DNA of 64,000 bases from Polynucleobacter sp. AP-Capit-er-40B-B4. Its GTDB lineage: Bacteria > Pseudomonadota > Gammaproteobacteria > Burkholderiales > Burkholderiaceae. Positions 1 to 7,702 of the stretch are shown here, piece by piece. The stretch covers positions 186,001 to 250,000 of the forward strand of contig NZ_JACVOV010000002.1 of the NCBI RefSeq assembly GCF_018882245.1, written 5' to 3'. Both the position numbers and the translations under genes were made by a program. The notes beneath the pieces were generated by a model that did not search any database, was not told where the DNA came from, and saw only the letters and a list, made by a program, of their open reading frames with translations. Positions within the stretch are counted from its first letter, which is position 1; every line of letters begins with the position of its first letter.

Positions 1-110
1 TCAATATCTTGAGCTTTGACCCAGCTTGAAAAAGAGCTTCCGCACAATAATGCAATTGATGAAAACCAGGCGAGCCTATTTCGATAACACAAAACATCTT
101 GATGCTTCAT
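1..110 (-). CDS. TonB-dependent heme/hemoglobin receptor, N-terminal fragment (runs off left edge)
   Basis: Only the first 36 codons are visible, beginning at an ATG preceded by a GGAG-type ribosome site about 8 bases upstream. They encode a typical Sec signal peptide: a basic start, a hydrophobic core (AWFSSIALLCGSS) and a V-K-A junction followed by Q-D. The gene lies 85 bases downstream of hemP on the same strand. HemP normally precedes an outer-membrane TonB-dependent heme receptor in Burkholderiales, so that identity is inferred from context; no receptor domain is visible. It could instead be another exported protein. Confidence 0.6.
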   Translation of the reverse strand, partial: MKHQDVLCYRNRLAWFSSIALLCGSSFSSWVKAQDI

Positions 111-195
111 ATACCATCTCCAGTGATAACAACAAAAAAATCGCTGGCTATATGCATATGAAGATGCTCTTGCTGGCTAGTAAGCTATTTCATTT

Positions 196-375
196 TTACT
201 TCGTCAGAATAAGTTTTCCCAATTTAGTAATGCGCAATTGATAAGTTTGTCCGTCATGTGTAATGAAGATTTGCTTTCTCTGACCAAGCAGAACGGAACT
301 TGAAACAGTCTTTGGGAAAATCTCAGGTGCTCGCATGTATTTCAAATCAATATCTGTGGTTTTGTACTCGGTCAA
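196..375 (-). CDS. hemP: Hemin uptake protein HemP
   Basis: A 59-residue protein beginning with TTG, with a GGAAGG ribosome site about 7 bases upstream that lies inside the end of the tonB-like gene. The C-terminal half matches the small HemP family: S-S-x-L-L-G-Q-R, then an I-T-H-D-G-x-x-Y-x-L-R-I-T core and the G-K-L-I-L-T-K terminus. HemP proteins accompany heme receptors and are iron-regulated; their mechanism is poorly defined. The start lies three bases past the stop of the upstream tonB-like gene, so the two are probably co-translated. An internal ATG at codon 14 is a weaker alternative because it would cut into the conserved region. Confidence 0.85.
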   Translation of the reverse strand: MTEYKTTDIDLKYMRAPEIFPKTVSSSVLLGQRKQIFITHDGQTYQLRITKLGKLILTK

Positions 376-378
376 GCG

Positions 379-942
379 CTATCCTTCCAGACTAAAATGA
401 ACGGGGGCCTGAAAACACTGTGAAGAATGGCTGATTGTTGAGATAAGCGGGCGAAATCTCCATTGCGACAAGGTGGCGAGCGCCGACCTATCTAGACTCT
501 GAAAGCCTGAACTCTTGAAAACACTGGCTTCATCCACAAAACCGGCTGGGTTAACGCACAACTTAATCATCACCAAGCCCTGCTCTCTCAGCTTTCTACT
601 TAAGAATGGGTAGTTTGGCTTGGGATTATGTAGAACTTGCCTGGGAATTAAGCCCAATGAGCTACTACCCCCTGCCTCCCCATTGCTTACAGAAGGCCCC
701 TCAGAAGGCCTGGGGTCGAGATTTTCCGCAGGGGTAATTGCGGTCGTTTTAGGCATTAACGCGTCTTTACGCTGACTGGGTTGTTGTGTGCGCTGATTCA
801 CTAAATTCACCATCATGGATTCTGAAGTGAGCGATCTTTCACTCTCAAAAGATGAAGGCGCAAACAATAGCCAGGCCAAAAGATGGATTGTGACTACACC
901 TGAAATAATAAAAATATTTCTAGGCGGGAAACTACGGAGCAA
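379..942 (-). CDS. Energy transducer TonB-like protein
   Basis: This 187-residue protein has one N-terminal membrane segment (about residues 9-27), a low-complexity periplasmic linker rich in Ser, Pro and Gln (30-100) and a C-terminal TonB domain (about 105-187). The domain shows the P-x-Y-P-x-x-S-R motif, a G-x-V-x-I-K-L strand and the conserved A-L-A-T-L-S-Q-W-R-F-R-P end. TonB couples the ExbB/ExbD proton-driven motor to outer-membrane receptors; no exbB or exbD is in the window. The start is TTG, preceded by GGAAG. HemP and a probable receptor follow, so it likely energises heme uptake. Confidence 0.85.
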   Translation of the reverse strand: MLRSFPPRNIFIISGVVTIHLLAWLLFAPSSFESERSLTSESMMVNLVNQRTQQPSQRKDALMPKTTAITPAENLDPRPSEGPSVSNGEAGGSSSLGLIPRQVLHNPKPNYPFLSRKLREQGLVMIKLCVNPAGFVDEASVFKSSGFQSLDRSALATLSQWRFRPLISTISHSSQCFQAPVHFSLEG

Positions 943-1099
943 ATGACTTCCTTAAAAGTTAAATAAGTAAAGAGCAGGAAATTGAACTGATAAAACTTTC
1001 AGTAACTACGGACTCTTCACAAACATTTTAAGGATGATGCATTTGATAAACAACCACAATCCCAATGGGGACGGGGTTCGTAGGGATATTGTTGTGTTA

Positions 1100-2272
1100 C
1101 TACTTTAGCGCTAAACGCCAAAGTGAAGTTACTTCTTTAGAGCGCGCCGCATGTAATGCATCTGTTTTATCAAACGCCTTATGATGCGTTGGCTTGGTAT
1201 CAACGCGTGCGAGAACCTTTAAGTTTGCTTGCTCAATCCATTGAAGAAGTTCATTTCTCGATCTCAAACCCAAATGCTCAGCCAAGTCAGACAAAATTAA
1301 CCAGCCCTCACCGCCATCGAGCAAATGATTCTTTAAGTTACTCAAAAAGCCTTTTAACATTTGACTCTCGGGGTCATATACCGCGTGCTCGAGAGAAGAG
1401 CTTGGTCTAGCTGGCAGCCATGGCGGATTGCAAACAATGAGCGCCGCCTTGCCCGATGGAAACAAATCAGTCTTGAGAATATCTATTTGAGATTGCAACT
1501 CTAGACGCTTAATGTTTTCTTGTGCACATGCGATCGCTCGCTCATCCAAATCCGTAGAAATAATCTTCTGAATTCCTCGCAAAGCCAATACAACCGCAAG
1601 CACACCGGTGCCCGCGCCAATATCGAAAGCAGTTGAATTTTTCTTGATGGCGGCTGGTAGCGGAGTCTTTAATACCAAATCAATATACTCACCGCGCACA
1701 GGTGAGAACACGCCATAGTGCGGGTGAATACGAATCTCTTCATCATCTCTAGTCAATACTTGAACGCCATTTTTTCGCCACTCATGCGCACTAATCACAC
1801 CCAGCAATTCACGGAGGGAGATGACGTAAGACTCGGTCTGCTCGCCATAGGCCTCTAAGCAGGCTTGTGCTACATCAGGTGCACGCCTTAAAGAGATGCT
1901 GTGGTCTGCGTTTACTGGAATCAATATCATCCCCAAAATACGGGCACGCTGTGATTGGGCAAGACGGTGAAGGTTAAATGTATCGAGCGGGCTTTTGGTT
2001 TTTTCTTTTGCAACTCGATCGGCTCTAGAAGATTTCTTAGAGGGTTTATCCACTCTGCGCACCAATGCCTGTAAAAGCTGTCGGGCATTTTGAAAGTCAC
2101 CCTTGTATAGCATTGCCGTGCCTTCACAAGCCAAGCGATAAGCAATATCAGCAGTCAGAGTGTCGTCTGCGATCTGAATCTTTTTATGGGGAGCAATACC
2201 ATTTTCAGAATGCCACTTGGCGCTATGGACCTGTCCGCCATCTTCCCACTGAAGTGTTGTTGATGGGGTCAC
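1100..2272 (-). CDS. Class I SAM-dependent methyltransferase with NPPW motif
   Basis: The C-terminal half (about 205-390) is a Rossmann methyltransferase with the SAM-binding G-A-G-T-G at 219-223, an acidic D-L-D at the end of strand 2 and N-P-P-W at 282-285. NPPW-type motifs mark enzymes that methylate exocyclic nitrogens in RNA or glutamine side chains (RsmC, RlmG and PrmC type). About 200 N-terminal residues have no domain I recognise. The gene starts with GTG directly after the TAG of the pirin gene, so translation is probably coupled. The substrate is unknown; an rRNA or protein methyltransferase is most likely. Confidence 0.75.
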   Translation of the reverse strand: MTPSTTLQWEDGGQVHSAKWHSENGIAPHKKIQIADDTLTADIAYRLACEGTAMLYKGDFQNARQLLQALVRRVDKPSKKSSRADRVAKEKTKSPLDTFNLHRLAQSQRARILGMILIPVNADHSISLRRAPDVAQACLEAYGEQTESYVISLRELLGVISAHEWRKNGVQVLTRDDEEIRIHPHYGVFSPVRGEYIDLVLKTPLPAAIKKNSTAFDIGAGTGVLAVVLALRGIQKIISTDLDERAIACAQENIKRLELQSQIDILKTDLFPSGKAALIVCNPPWLPARPSSSLEHAVYDPESQMLKGFLSNLKNHLLDGGEGWLILSDLAEHLGLRSRNELLQWIEQANLKVLARVDTKPTHHKAFDKTDALHAARSKEVTSLWRLALK

Positions 2273-3127
2273 CTAGGAAACCACAAAACGGTTATTTTGA
2301 TAATCATCAATTGCTTGTTCAATCTCGGCTCGTGTATTCATCACAAATGGGCCATATTGAACAATGGGCTCGTGCAATGGCAATGCAGCCAAGACAATAA
2401 ATTGCGCGCCCACAGACCCTGCTTTCGCTTTTAAACGATCGCCATCTCCCAGAACAATGGCTGCCTGCCTTGGGGCCGACCTCATAGGCCCGCCAATTTC
2501 TAATTCACCCTCGTAAACATATACAAACGCATTGAGTTCTTTGGGAATACGGTGCTCAAATTCTGAATCAGGTGGCAAGCGGACATCTAAAAACAAAGGG
2601 GCTGTAGTTATGCCTTGAATTGGACCCTGCACTTCATTTCCTTCATGACTATAGGCGCCTGCAATGACTTTCACTGAGCCGCCGCTTTCCAAATCAACTT
2701 TAGGAATATCTTCTACCTGGATATCTTTATACCCTGCTGCCTTCATCTTTTCTTTGGCAGGTAAGTTAATCCATAACTGAAAGCCACGCATGGCGCCACT
2801 CACCTGTTGAGGCATCTCGGAATGAATAATGCCACGTCCTGCTGTCATCCACTGCACTCCACCAGTCTTAAGGTGGCCTTGATTTCCAAGGTGATCCTCA
2901 TGCAGCATATGACCTTCAAGCATATAGGTCACTGTCTCAAACCCTCGATGCGGATGCGCTGGAAAACCTGCTACATAGTCATTAGGATCATTCGAAGAAA
3001 ATTCATCGAGCATCAAAAAAGGATCCAACCTCACTTGATTCTGCCCACCAAGACTGCGACGCAACTTCACGCCCGCGCCATCAGAAGTGGCAATGCCAGG
3101 AATAATGGTTTGAATATTGCGGATCAT
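2273..3127 (-). CDS. Pirin family protein
   Basis: A 284-residue two-cupin protein. The N-terminal cupin carries the pirin metal site: H58 and H60 in F-P-A-H-P-H-R-G-F-E-T, then H102 and E104 in G-R-G-I-I-H-S-E-M-P. Known bacterial pirins bind iron or nickel; some have quercetin 2,3-dioxygenase activity and others act as redox-responsive protein partners. Length and motif spacing are normal for the family. It lies 20 bases after a carboxymuconolactone decarboxylase-like gene and abuts the methyltransferase gene, so it belongs to a four-gene operon. Its in vivo substrate cannot be read from sequence. Confidence 0.93.
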   Translation of the reverse strand: MIRNIQTIIPGIATSDGAGVKLRRSLGGQNQVRLDPFLMLDEFSSNDPNDYVAGFPAHPHRGFETVTYMLEGHMLHEDHLGNQGHLKTGGVQWMTAGRGIIHSEMPQQVSGAMRGFQLWINLPAKEKMKAAGYKDIQVEDIPKVDLESGGSVKVIAGAYSHEGNEVQGPIQGITTAPLFLDVRLPPDSEFEHRIPKELNAFVYVYEGELEIGGPMRSAPRQAAIVLGDGDRLKAKAGSVGAQFIVLAALPLHEPIVQYGPFVMNTRAEIEQAIDDYQNNRFVVS

Positions 3128-3147
3128 GTCGAGGGCTTATATTTCTT

Positions 3148-3699
3148 TTAAGCGGGCGGATGATCTTCAGGATTGACGTCAAGCGCGATTAAGAAGCGGG
3201 ACACCATGTTGTAAGCGGCAATGACCGTTACTAACTCTACCGTATCGGTACTTCCTAATGCCTTTTGTAAACGCTTCATCAACTCGGGATCCACCTTGAT
3301 GTTGCGCGTCATCTGAAAAGTGAGTTCAGCGGCATCATTTTCCACAGGCGAATACAACTCTTTTGGGAAATTCGCTTGTCCAATGAGGCGTAGGCCTTGT
3401 ACCTGCTCCTCTGTGCCACCCGCCTTCTTAAAGGGTGGTGCATGGTGAAAGAATTCATACTCGGCACCATTAAGCACCGCCACACCACACATAGCCAACT
3501 CACGCAACTTGGGATCTAAAGATAAATTGTTCCGAATTTCGCCAATGAAATGATTCCAACCTTCTGCAATCGGAACGCTATGCAAGAGCATGCGGTCTAA
3601 ATTAATAAACTGACCGCCGCGTCTTTTGCGTATAGCAGCCACCAACTCAGCAGGCTCAGCCAAATCCATTGGCTGATAGGGAATTAAACGTTCTGACAT
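3148..3699 (-). CDS. Carboxymuconolactone decarboxylase / AhpD-like family protein
   Basis: This 183-residue all-helical protein has the CMD/AhpD fold signature R-E-L-A-M-C-G-V-A-V-L-N-G-A-x-Y-E-F-F-H-H. It keeps one cysteine and the histidines but lacks the C-x-x-C of peroxidase-active AhpD proteins, so a decarboxylase, isomerase or binding role is more likely than disulfide chemistry. Many such proteins sit in aromatic degradation clusters. It follows a TTT receptor gene by 22 bases and precedes pirin by 20, consistent with one transcript. Confidence 0.85.
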   Translation of the reverse strand: MSERLIPYQPMDLAEPAELVAAIRKRRGGQFINLDRMLLHSVPIAEGWNHFIGEIRNNLSLDPKLRELAMCGVAVLNGAEYEFFHHAPPFKKAGGTEEQVQGLRLIGQANFPKELYSPVENDAAELTFQMTRNIKVDPELMKRLQKALGSTDTVELVTVIAAYNMVSRFLIALDVNPEDHPPA

Positions 3700-3721
3700 A
3701 AATCTCTCTTATGAATACTGC

Positions 3722-4735
3722 TTACTGGGCAGTTTCTTTAATGTTGTTTTCAATGACGAACTTGCCCCAAATACCAATTTGCTTGCCAATAAATTCTTGC
3801 GCAGCTTCAGGTGTGCCACCAACAATTTGAATGCCTTGAGCCTTGAACTTTTCAGCAACAGTTGGGGTTTTCAGTGCCTTGTTTAAAGCCTTATTCATCG
3901 CAGCCACCACTGCTGGCGGAGTTTTACCGGGGGCTAATACGGCCCACCATGCAGGCGCACTAAATCCAGGGAAGCCGCTCTCAGAAATCGTTGGCACATT
4001 AGGCAAAGAAGGTGATCTCTTGGCAGTAGTAATAACCAAAGGGATAACACCGCCACTGTCGATATGCGGCTTCACTAAAAATTCTGAGCCAACAGCCAAC
4101 TCTACTTGACCGCCTAAAGCATCTTGCATCAACGGACCACCGCCACGATACGGAATGTGGTTCCAATCAAAGCCCGCTTGTTTTGCTAAACGGGCCATTG
4201 CCAAATGGCCCAAACTACCAATACCGATAGAGCCGTAACTAAATTGTTTGCCGGTCTTCGAAAGATCTACCAACTGTTTAAAGCTTGTAATACCAGATTT
4301 TTTACTGGCCACCAGCACCATTGGTGACGTACCAATCAACACTACAGGTGCAATATCTTTAATCGTGTCGTAGGGAAGTTTGTCTTTAAGACTGGGGTTC
4401 ACACCATGCGTATCGAACACCACTGCAAAGGTATAACCATCCGGGTCAGAGCGGGTCATTGCAGACGTACCAATCACCCCAGAAGCTCCACCAATATTCT
4501 CAACAATGACGTTTTGCTTCAGTTCGGCCTGCAAAGCAGGTGCCAATACGCGGGCAACCTGATCAACTGAGCCACCCGGAGGGAATACCGCGATTAAACG
4601 AATTGGTTTTTGGGTCGGCCAAGCCCCCGCTCCAGCGCTTTGGGCCAATGCAAAGCCGCTGAAGCCCAAAACCATCAATGAGCTTAATAAGATGTTTTTA
4701 AAGGCTCTTTTGGCCATTTTTGCTAAATCCAGCAT
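3722..4735 (-). CDS. Bug/TTT-family periplasmic solute-binding receptor
   Basis: A 337-residue exported receptor. Residues 1-32 form a signal peptide ending in A-L-A-Q, and the mature protein opens with the family signature W-P-x-x-K-P-I-R-L-I and P-P-G-G-S-V-D-Q. The P-D-G-Y-T segment and the I-P-Y-R-G-G-G ligand-binding loop are also present. Family members bind carboxylates such as citrate, terephthalate or nicotinate for tripartite tricarboxylate transport. No TctA/TctB membrane pair is nearby, so it is an orphan receptor. The start is supported by AGGAG 8 bases upstream. It leads an operon with CMD-like, pirin and methyltransferase genes. Confidence 0.93.
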   Translation of the reverse strand: MLDLAKMAKRAFKNILLSSLMVLGFSGFALAQSAGAGAWPTQKPIRLIAVFPPGGSVDQVARVLAPALQAELKQNVIVENIGGASGVIGTSAMTRSDPDGYTFAVVFDTHGVNPSLKDKLPYDTIKDIAPVVLIGTSPMVLVASKKSGITSFKQLVDLSKTGKQFSYGSIGIGSLGHLAMARLAKQAGFDWNHIPYRGGGPLMQDALGGQVELAVGSEFLVKPHIDSGGVIPLVITTAKRSPSLPNVPTISESGFPGFSAPAWWAVLAPGKTPPAVVAAMNKALNKALKTPTVAEKFKAQGIQIVGGTPEAAQEFIGKQIGIWGKFVIENNIKETAQ

Positions 4736-4823
4736 GGATTTGTCTCCTCTAAATAAGACCTCAAGGTTAACACCCCTGCAGCCTATTTGCTCGATAATGC
4801 TGGGGTAGCTAAGTGAGAGAAAA

Positions 4824-5606
4824 ATGAAGTCGATTTTAAATATTGCAGCCTATTTATTTGTTAGCCTAGATGGCCTACCAGAGCTTCGCGCCAAGATGCT
4901 CGATGAATGCAATGCGCGCCAGCTTAAAGGCACCATTTTGCTAACTGGCGAGGGAATCAACATGTTCCTTGCGGGCAAGACCGATGCGCTGCGCGGGTTC
5001 TTAGATTGGTTACGCCTTGATCCTCGCTTTAAGCCTCTCCAGGCAAAAGAAAGCTGGTCTGAAGATCAACCTTTCAAAAAGATGTTGATCAAGCTGAAAA
5101 ATGAAATTATTCGTATGAACCATCCAGCCATCCGACCAGAGGAAGGTCGCGCCAATTTCATTAGCCCCAAAAAATTGCAAGAGTGGTTAGATCGGGGTAC
5201 TGATGACCTTGGTCGCCCAGTCGTCATGGTAGATACGCGCAATGCCTTTGAAGTTGACTATGGCACTTTTGAGAATGCCCTACATTTTAATATCGAAAAA
5301 TTTACAGAATTTCCTGCAGCTATTTCCGCTCACAAAGATGAACTTGCTGATAAGACATTGGTTAGCTTTTGCACAGGCGGGATTCGCTGTGAAAAATCTG
5401 GTCTCTATATGCGAGAGATTGGCATGCAACATAGCTACCAGTTAGAAGGCGGAATCCTGAAGTACTTTGAAGAAGTTGGCTCTGCTCACTACCAAGGAAG
5501 CTGTTTTGTTTTTGATGAGCGCGAAGCACTTGAACCTAATTTAGACTCCATTCCTGTAGAGAATTCTATTCGCAAAAAACTGCGCATGAACTCTTCCACA
5601 GATTAA
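4824..5606 (+). CDS. trhO: tRNA uridine(34) hydroxylase / rhodanese-domain protein TrhO
   Basis: A 260-residue protein of the YceA/TrhO family. The N-terminal ferredoxin-like domain (1-95) has the conserved G-T-I-L-L-T-G-E-G-I-N stretch. A rhodanese domain (about 125-225) carries the loop C-T-G-G-I-R-C with C183 as the probable catalytic residue. TrhO proteins hydroxylate U34 of certain tRNAs to 5-hydroxyuridine using O2, independently of prephenate. It is the first gene of a plus-strand run divergent from the TTT operon, with an 88-base gap between them. Length is slightly short of E. coli YceA because the C-terminal tail is reduced. Confidence 0.9.
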   Translation: MKSILNIAAYLFVSLDGLPELRAKMLDECNARQLKGTILLTGEGINMFLAGKTDALRGFLDWLRLDPRFKPLQAKESWSEDQPFKKMLIKLKNEIIRMNHPAIRPEEGRANFISPKKLQEWLDRGTDDLGRPVVMVDTRNAFEVDYGTFENALHFNIEKFTEFPAAISAHKDELADKTLVSFCTGGIRCEKSGLYMREIGMQHSYQLEGGILKYFEEVGSAHYQGSCFVFDEREALEPNLDSIPVENSIRKKLRMNSSTD

Positions 5607-5629
5607 CCTACTGAAAGCATTTCTCATTC

Positions 5630-6607
5630 ATGACCTCATTACCTAATATCGTTGTTCTCGGAGACTATGAGCGCGCACTGCGCCGATTTTCCAATTGGGA
5701 TAAGTTGGATCAACAAGCCAACCTCACTATTCATCACGAGCCTTTACGCGATGAAGCCCTCTATGAAGCTGTTAAAGATGCAGATGCAATTGCCATCGTA
5801 AGAGATCGATCCCCTTTTAATGAGGCCATGATTGCGCGCCTGCCAAAGCTCAAGTTTTTAATGTTCACTGGTGAACGCAATGGCACTCTAGAAGCATCTG
5901 CCCTCGTTTCCAGAAATATTCCCATGGCTTGTACCCCTGGTGGCCCCTCTAAAGAAACTACTGCAGAACTTACTTGGGCTTTAATTCTCGGCGCATCTAA
6001 GCGCTTGATTGAAGAGAATAAATTGATTGCGTCTGGTGGCTGGCGTGATGCCATGTCCGTTTTACCGATGCTCTCAGGCGAACGTCTAGGCATCATGGGC
6101 TTGGGAGCCATCGGCAGTCGAGTAGCTCGCGTAGGTGCTGCATTTGGCATGGAGGTAGTTGCCTGGAGTCCACGCATGACTCCTGAACGTGCTGCGGCTG
6201 AGAATGCAAAAGCAGTCAGTCTTGATGAGCTTTTGAAAACATCCAAAGTGGTGTCCATGCATTTGGTAGCCGGCCCCGGCACAAAAGGTTTAATCAGTGC
6301 AGACCAATTAGCACTGATGCGTCCGGATTCTATTTTGGTGAATACCTCACGCTCAGCGCTGATCAACATGTCGGATTTACAAAAAGCGCTAGCTGTTGGC
6401 AGACCAGGTCAGGCTGCGGTAGATGTTTTTGATATTGAACCTCTCCCAGAAAAAGATGTGTTGCGTAACACCCCCAATTTACTAGTCACGCCACATCTTG
6501 GATTTATTGCTGAACCTATTTTTGCCACCTTCTCAAAAGGGATCACCGAGACCCTAGAGGCGTGGTTAGAAAACAAGCCTGTACCGCATCCCTTTAAGCC
6601 GCAATAA
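5630..6607 (+). CDS. D-2-hydroxyacid dehydrogenase family protein
   Basis: This 325-residue enzyme has the split catalytic domain and central NAD-binding Rossmann domain of the D-isomer 2-hydroxyacid dehydrogenases. The G-L-G-A-I-G dinucleotide motif lies near residue 157. The catalytic Arg (N-T-S-R-S), Glu (F-D-I-E-P) and His (T-P-H-L-G) follow in order. Such enzymes interconvert 2-keto acids and D-2-hydroxy acids with NAD(P)H. It follows trhO by 23 bases and precedes paired chromate-transporter genes. The substrate is unknown; phosphoglycerate, glyoxylate/hydroxypyruvate or a catabolic hydroxy acid are all possible. Confidence 0.9.
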   Translation: MTSLPNIVVLGDYERALRRFSNWDKLDQQANLTIHHEPLRDEALYEAVKDADAIAIVRDRSPFNEAMIARLPKLKFLMFTGERNGTLEASALVSRNIPMACTPGGPSKETTAELTWALILGASKRLIEENKLIASGGWRDAMSVLPMLSGERLGIMGLGAIGSRVARVGAAFGMEVVAWSPRMTPERAAAENAKAVSLDELLKTSKVVSMHLVAGPGTKGLISADQLALMRPDSILVNTSRSALINMSDLQKALAVGRPGQAAVDVFDIEPLPEKDVLRNTPNLLVTPHLGFIAEPIFATFSKGITETLEAWLENKPVPHPFKPQ

Positions 6608-6621
6608 GCCTATACAGATCA

Positions 6622-7167
6622 ATGTCATCTACTCGCTTGACCTCTCTTCAGCTGTTTATCAGCTTTAGCAAGATTGGTCTTTCTGGGTTTGGCGGCGTAC
6701 TTCCTTGGGCAAGGCGGACTCTGGTTGAGCGTGAAAAAATTCTGACCTCGGAAGAATTTAGCGCCATCCTGGGAATATGCCAAATCGTTCCAGGTCCAAA
6801 CGTTGTGAATCTAGCTGTCTGTGTTGGATCTCGCTTTGGTGGTGCTAGAGGGGCTGTCGCAGCCGTTCTTGGACTCACACTTGGACCGATAGCGATTGTG
6901 ATGCTCTTAGCAACTTTGTATGAACACTATAGCCACCTTGATACCGTCCAAGGAATTTTGCGGGGCATATCTGCGGTAGGTGTTGGGCTGATTGCCTCTA
7001 CTGGTTTTAAGATGCTGCGCGATGAGTTTCAGTATCCAGCGATGTTATTAGTTGTTTTGATCACCATCCTTGCGGCCACCTATTTTCATTTAGGCTTGGG
7101 TTGGGTAGTTTTAACAGCATCGCCATTGGCTATTTTCTTGGCGCGCAAAAAGGCTCGCAGAGTATGA
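6622..7167 (+). CDS. Chromate transporter, half-size subunit (first)
   Basis: A 181-residue membrane protein with a single CHR domain: the N-terminal F-x-K-I-G-L-S-G-F-G-G signature and the I-C-Q-I-V-P-G-P-N-V-V-N loop, followed by about five membrane segments. Short-chain CHR proteins occur in pairs that insert in opposite orientation and together export chromate, exchanging it for sulfate in some cases. The stop codon overlaps the ATG of the second half-transporter by four bases (ATGA). The natural substrate may be another oxyanion. Confidence 0.9.
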   Translation: MSSTRLTSLQLFISFSKIGLSGFGGVLPWARRTLVEREKILTSEEFSAILGICQIVPGPNVVNLAVCVGSRFGGARGAVAAVLGLTLGPIAIVMLLATLYEHYSHLDTVQGILRGISAVGVGLIASTGFKMLRDEFQYPAMLLVVLITILAATYFHLGLGWVVLTASPLAIFLARKKARRV

Positions 7168-7685
7168 GCATGCTCTTGAGTTTGTTTCTGAAGCTATCTG
7201 TGTTTTCGATGATTGCATTTGGTGGAGTCAATGCACTTTTGCCAGAACTATTAAATTTAGCAGTCAATCAAGAGCAGTGGATCGACCTGCAAACATTTTC
7301 CGATTATTTTGCTATAGCCCAAGCTGCGCCAGGACCCAACTTTATGACAGTGACCCTGTTGGGTTGGCACATCTACGGCATTATTGGCGCACTCGTAGCC
7401 ACCTTTGCCATAGTATGGCCCTCTTCTATCTTGATCTTTTTCTTACAGCGCTTTATCTTGGGCATCAAAGATCCCGTTAAAAAGAAATCGATTCAATATG
7501 CAGCAGCAGCATTGGCAATTGGGCTAGTTCTATCTTCCGCATGGGAGATTGCTTTGCAAATTAACCACGGGGTTGCTGCATATCTCTTGACCATTGCCAC
7601 TATCGGACTGACTTTATTTACTCGCTGGCATCCCCTCTACTTCATTGCCATAGGTGGAGTATTAGGCGTGCTGGGATTTATTTAA
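7164..7685 (+). CDS. Chromate transporter, half-size subunit (second)
   Basis: A 173-residue CHR-domain protein, partner of the preceding gene. It has the signature F-S-M-I-A-F-G-G-V-N-A and the loop A-Q-A-A-P-G-P-N-F-M-T-V, followed by hydrophobic segments. I chose the ATG at 7164 because it overlaps the upstream TGA in the typical ATGA coupling; an in-frame ATG at 7101 would add 21 residues lying inside the first gene. Paired short CHR proteins form one antiparallel transporter. A TTT receptor gene follows after 17 bases. Confidence 0.88.
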   Translation: MSMLLSLFLKLSVFSMIAFGGVNALLPELLNLAVNQEQWIDLQTFSDYFAIAQAAPGPNFMTVTLLGWHIYGIIGALVATFAIVWPSSILIFFLQRFILGIKDPVKKKSIQYAAAALAIGLVLSSAWEIALQINHGVAAYLLTIATIGLTLFTRWHPLYFIAIGGVLGVLGFI

Positions 7686-7702
7686 TTACCTCAAGAAAAA
7701 AT

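Noticed and set aside
26..241. Plus-strand 71-codon open frame
   Set aside because: It is antisense to hemP and the receptor signal peptide, which have ribosome sites and family motifs; this frame has neither.
970..1060. Possible Fur box upstream of the tonB-like gene (GATGAT-GCATTT-GATAAA around 1032-1050)
   Set aside because: Only about 12 of 18 positions fit the GATAAT-repeat consensus, too weak to call, although iron control of this locus is expected.
5761..6369. 202-codon antisense frame inside the D-2-hydroxyacid dehydrogenase gene
   Set aside because: Composition lacks domain motifs, and the plus-strand gene has all catalytic residues; it is a mirror effect of codon use.
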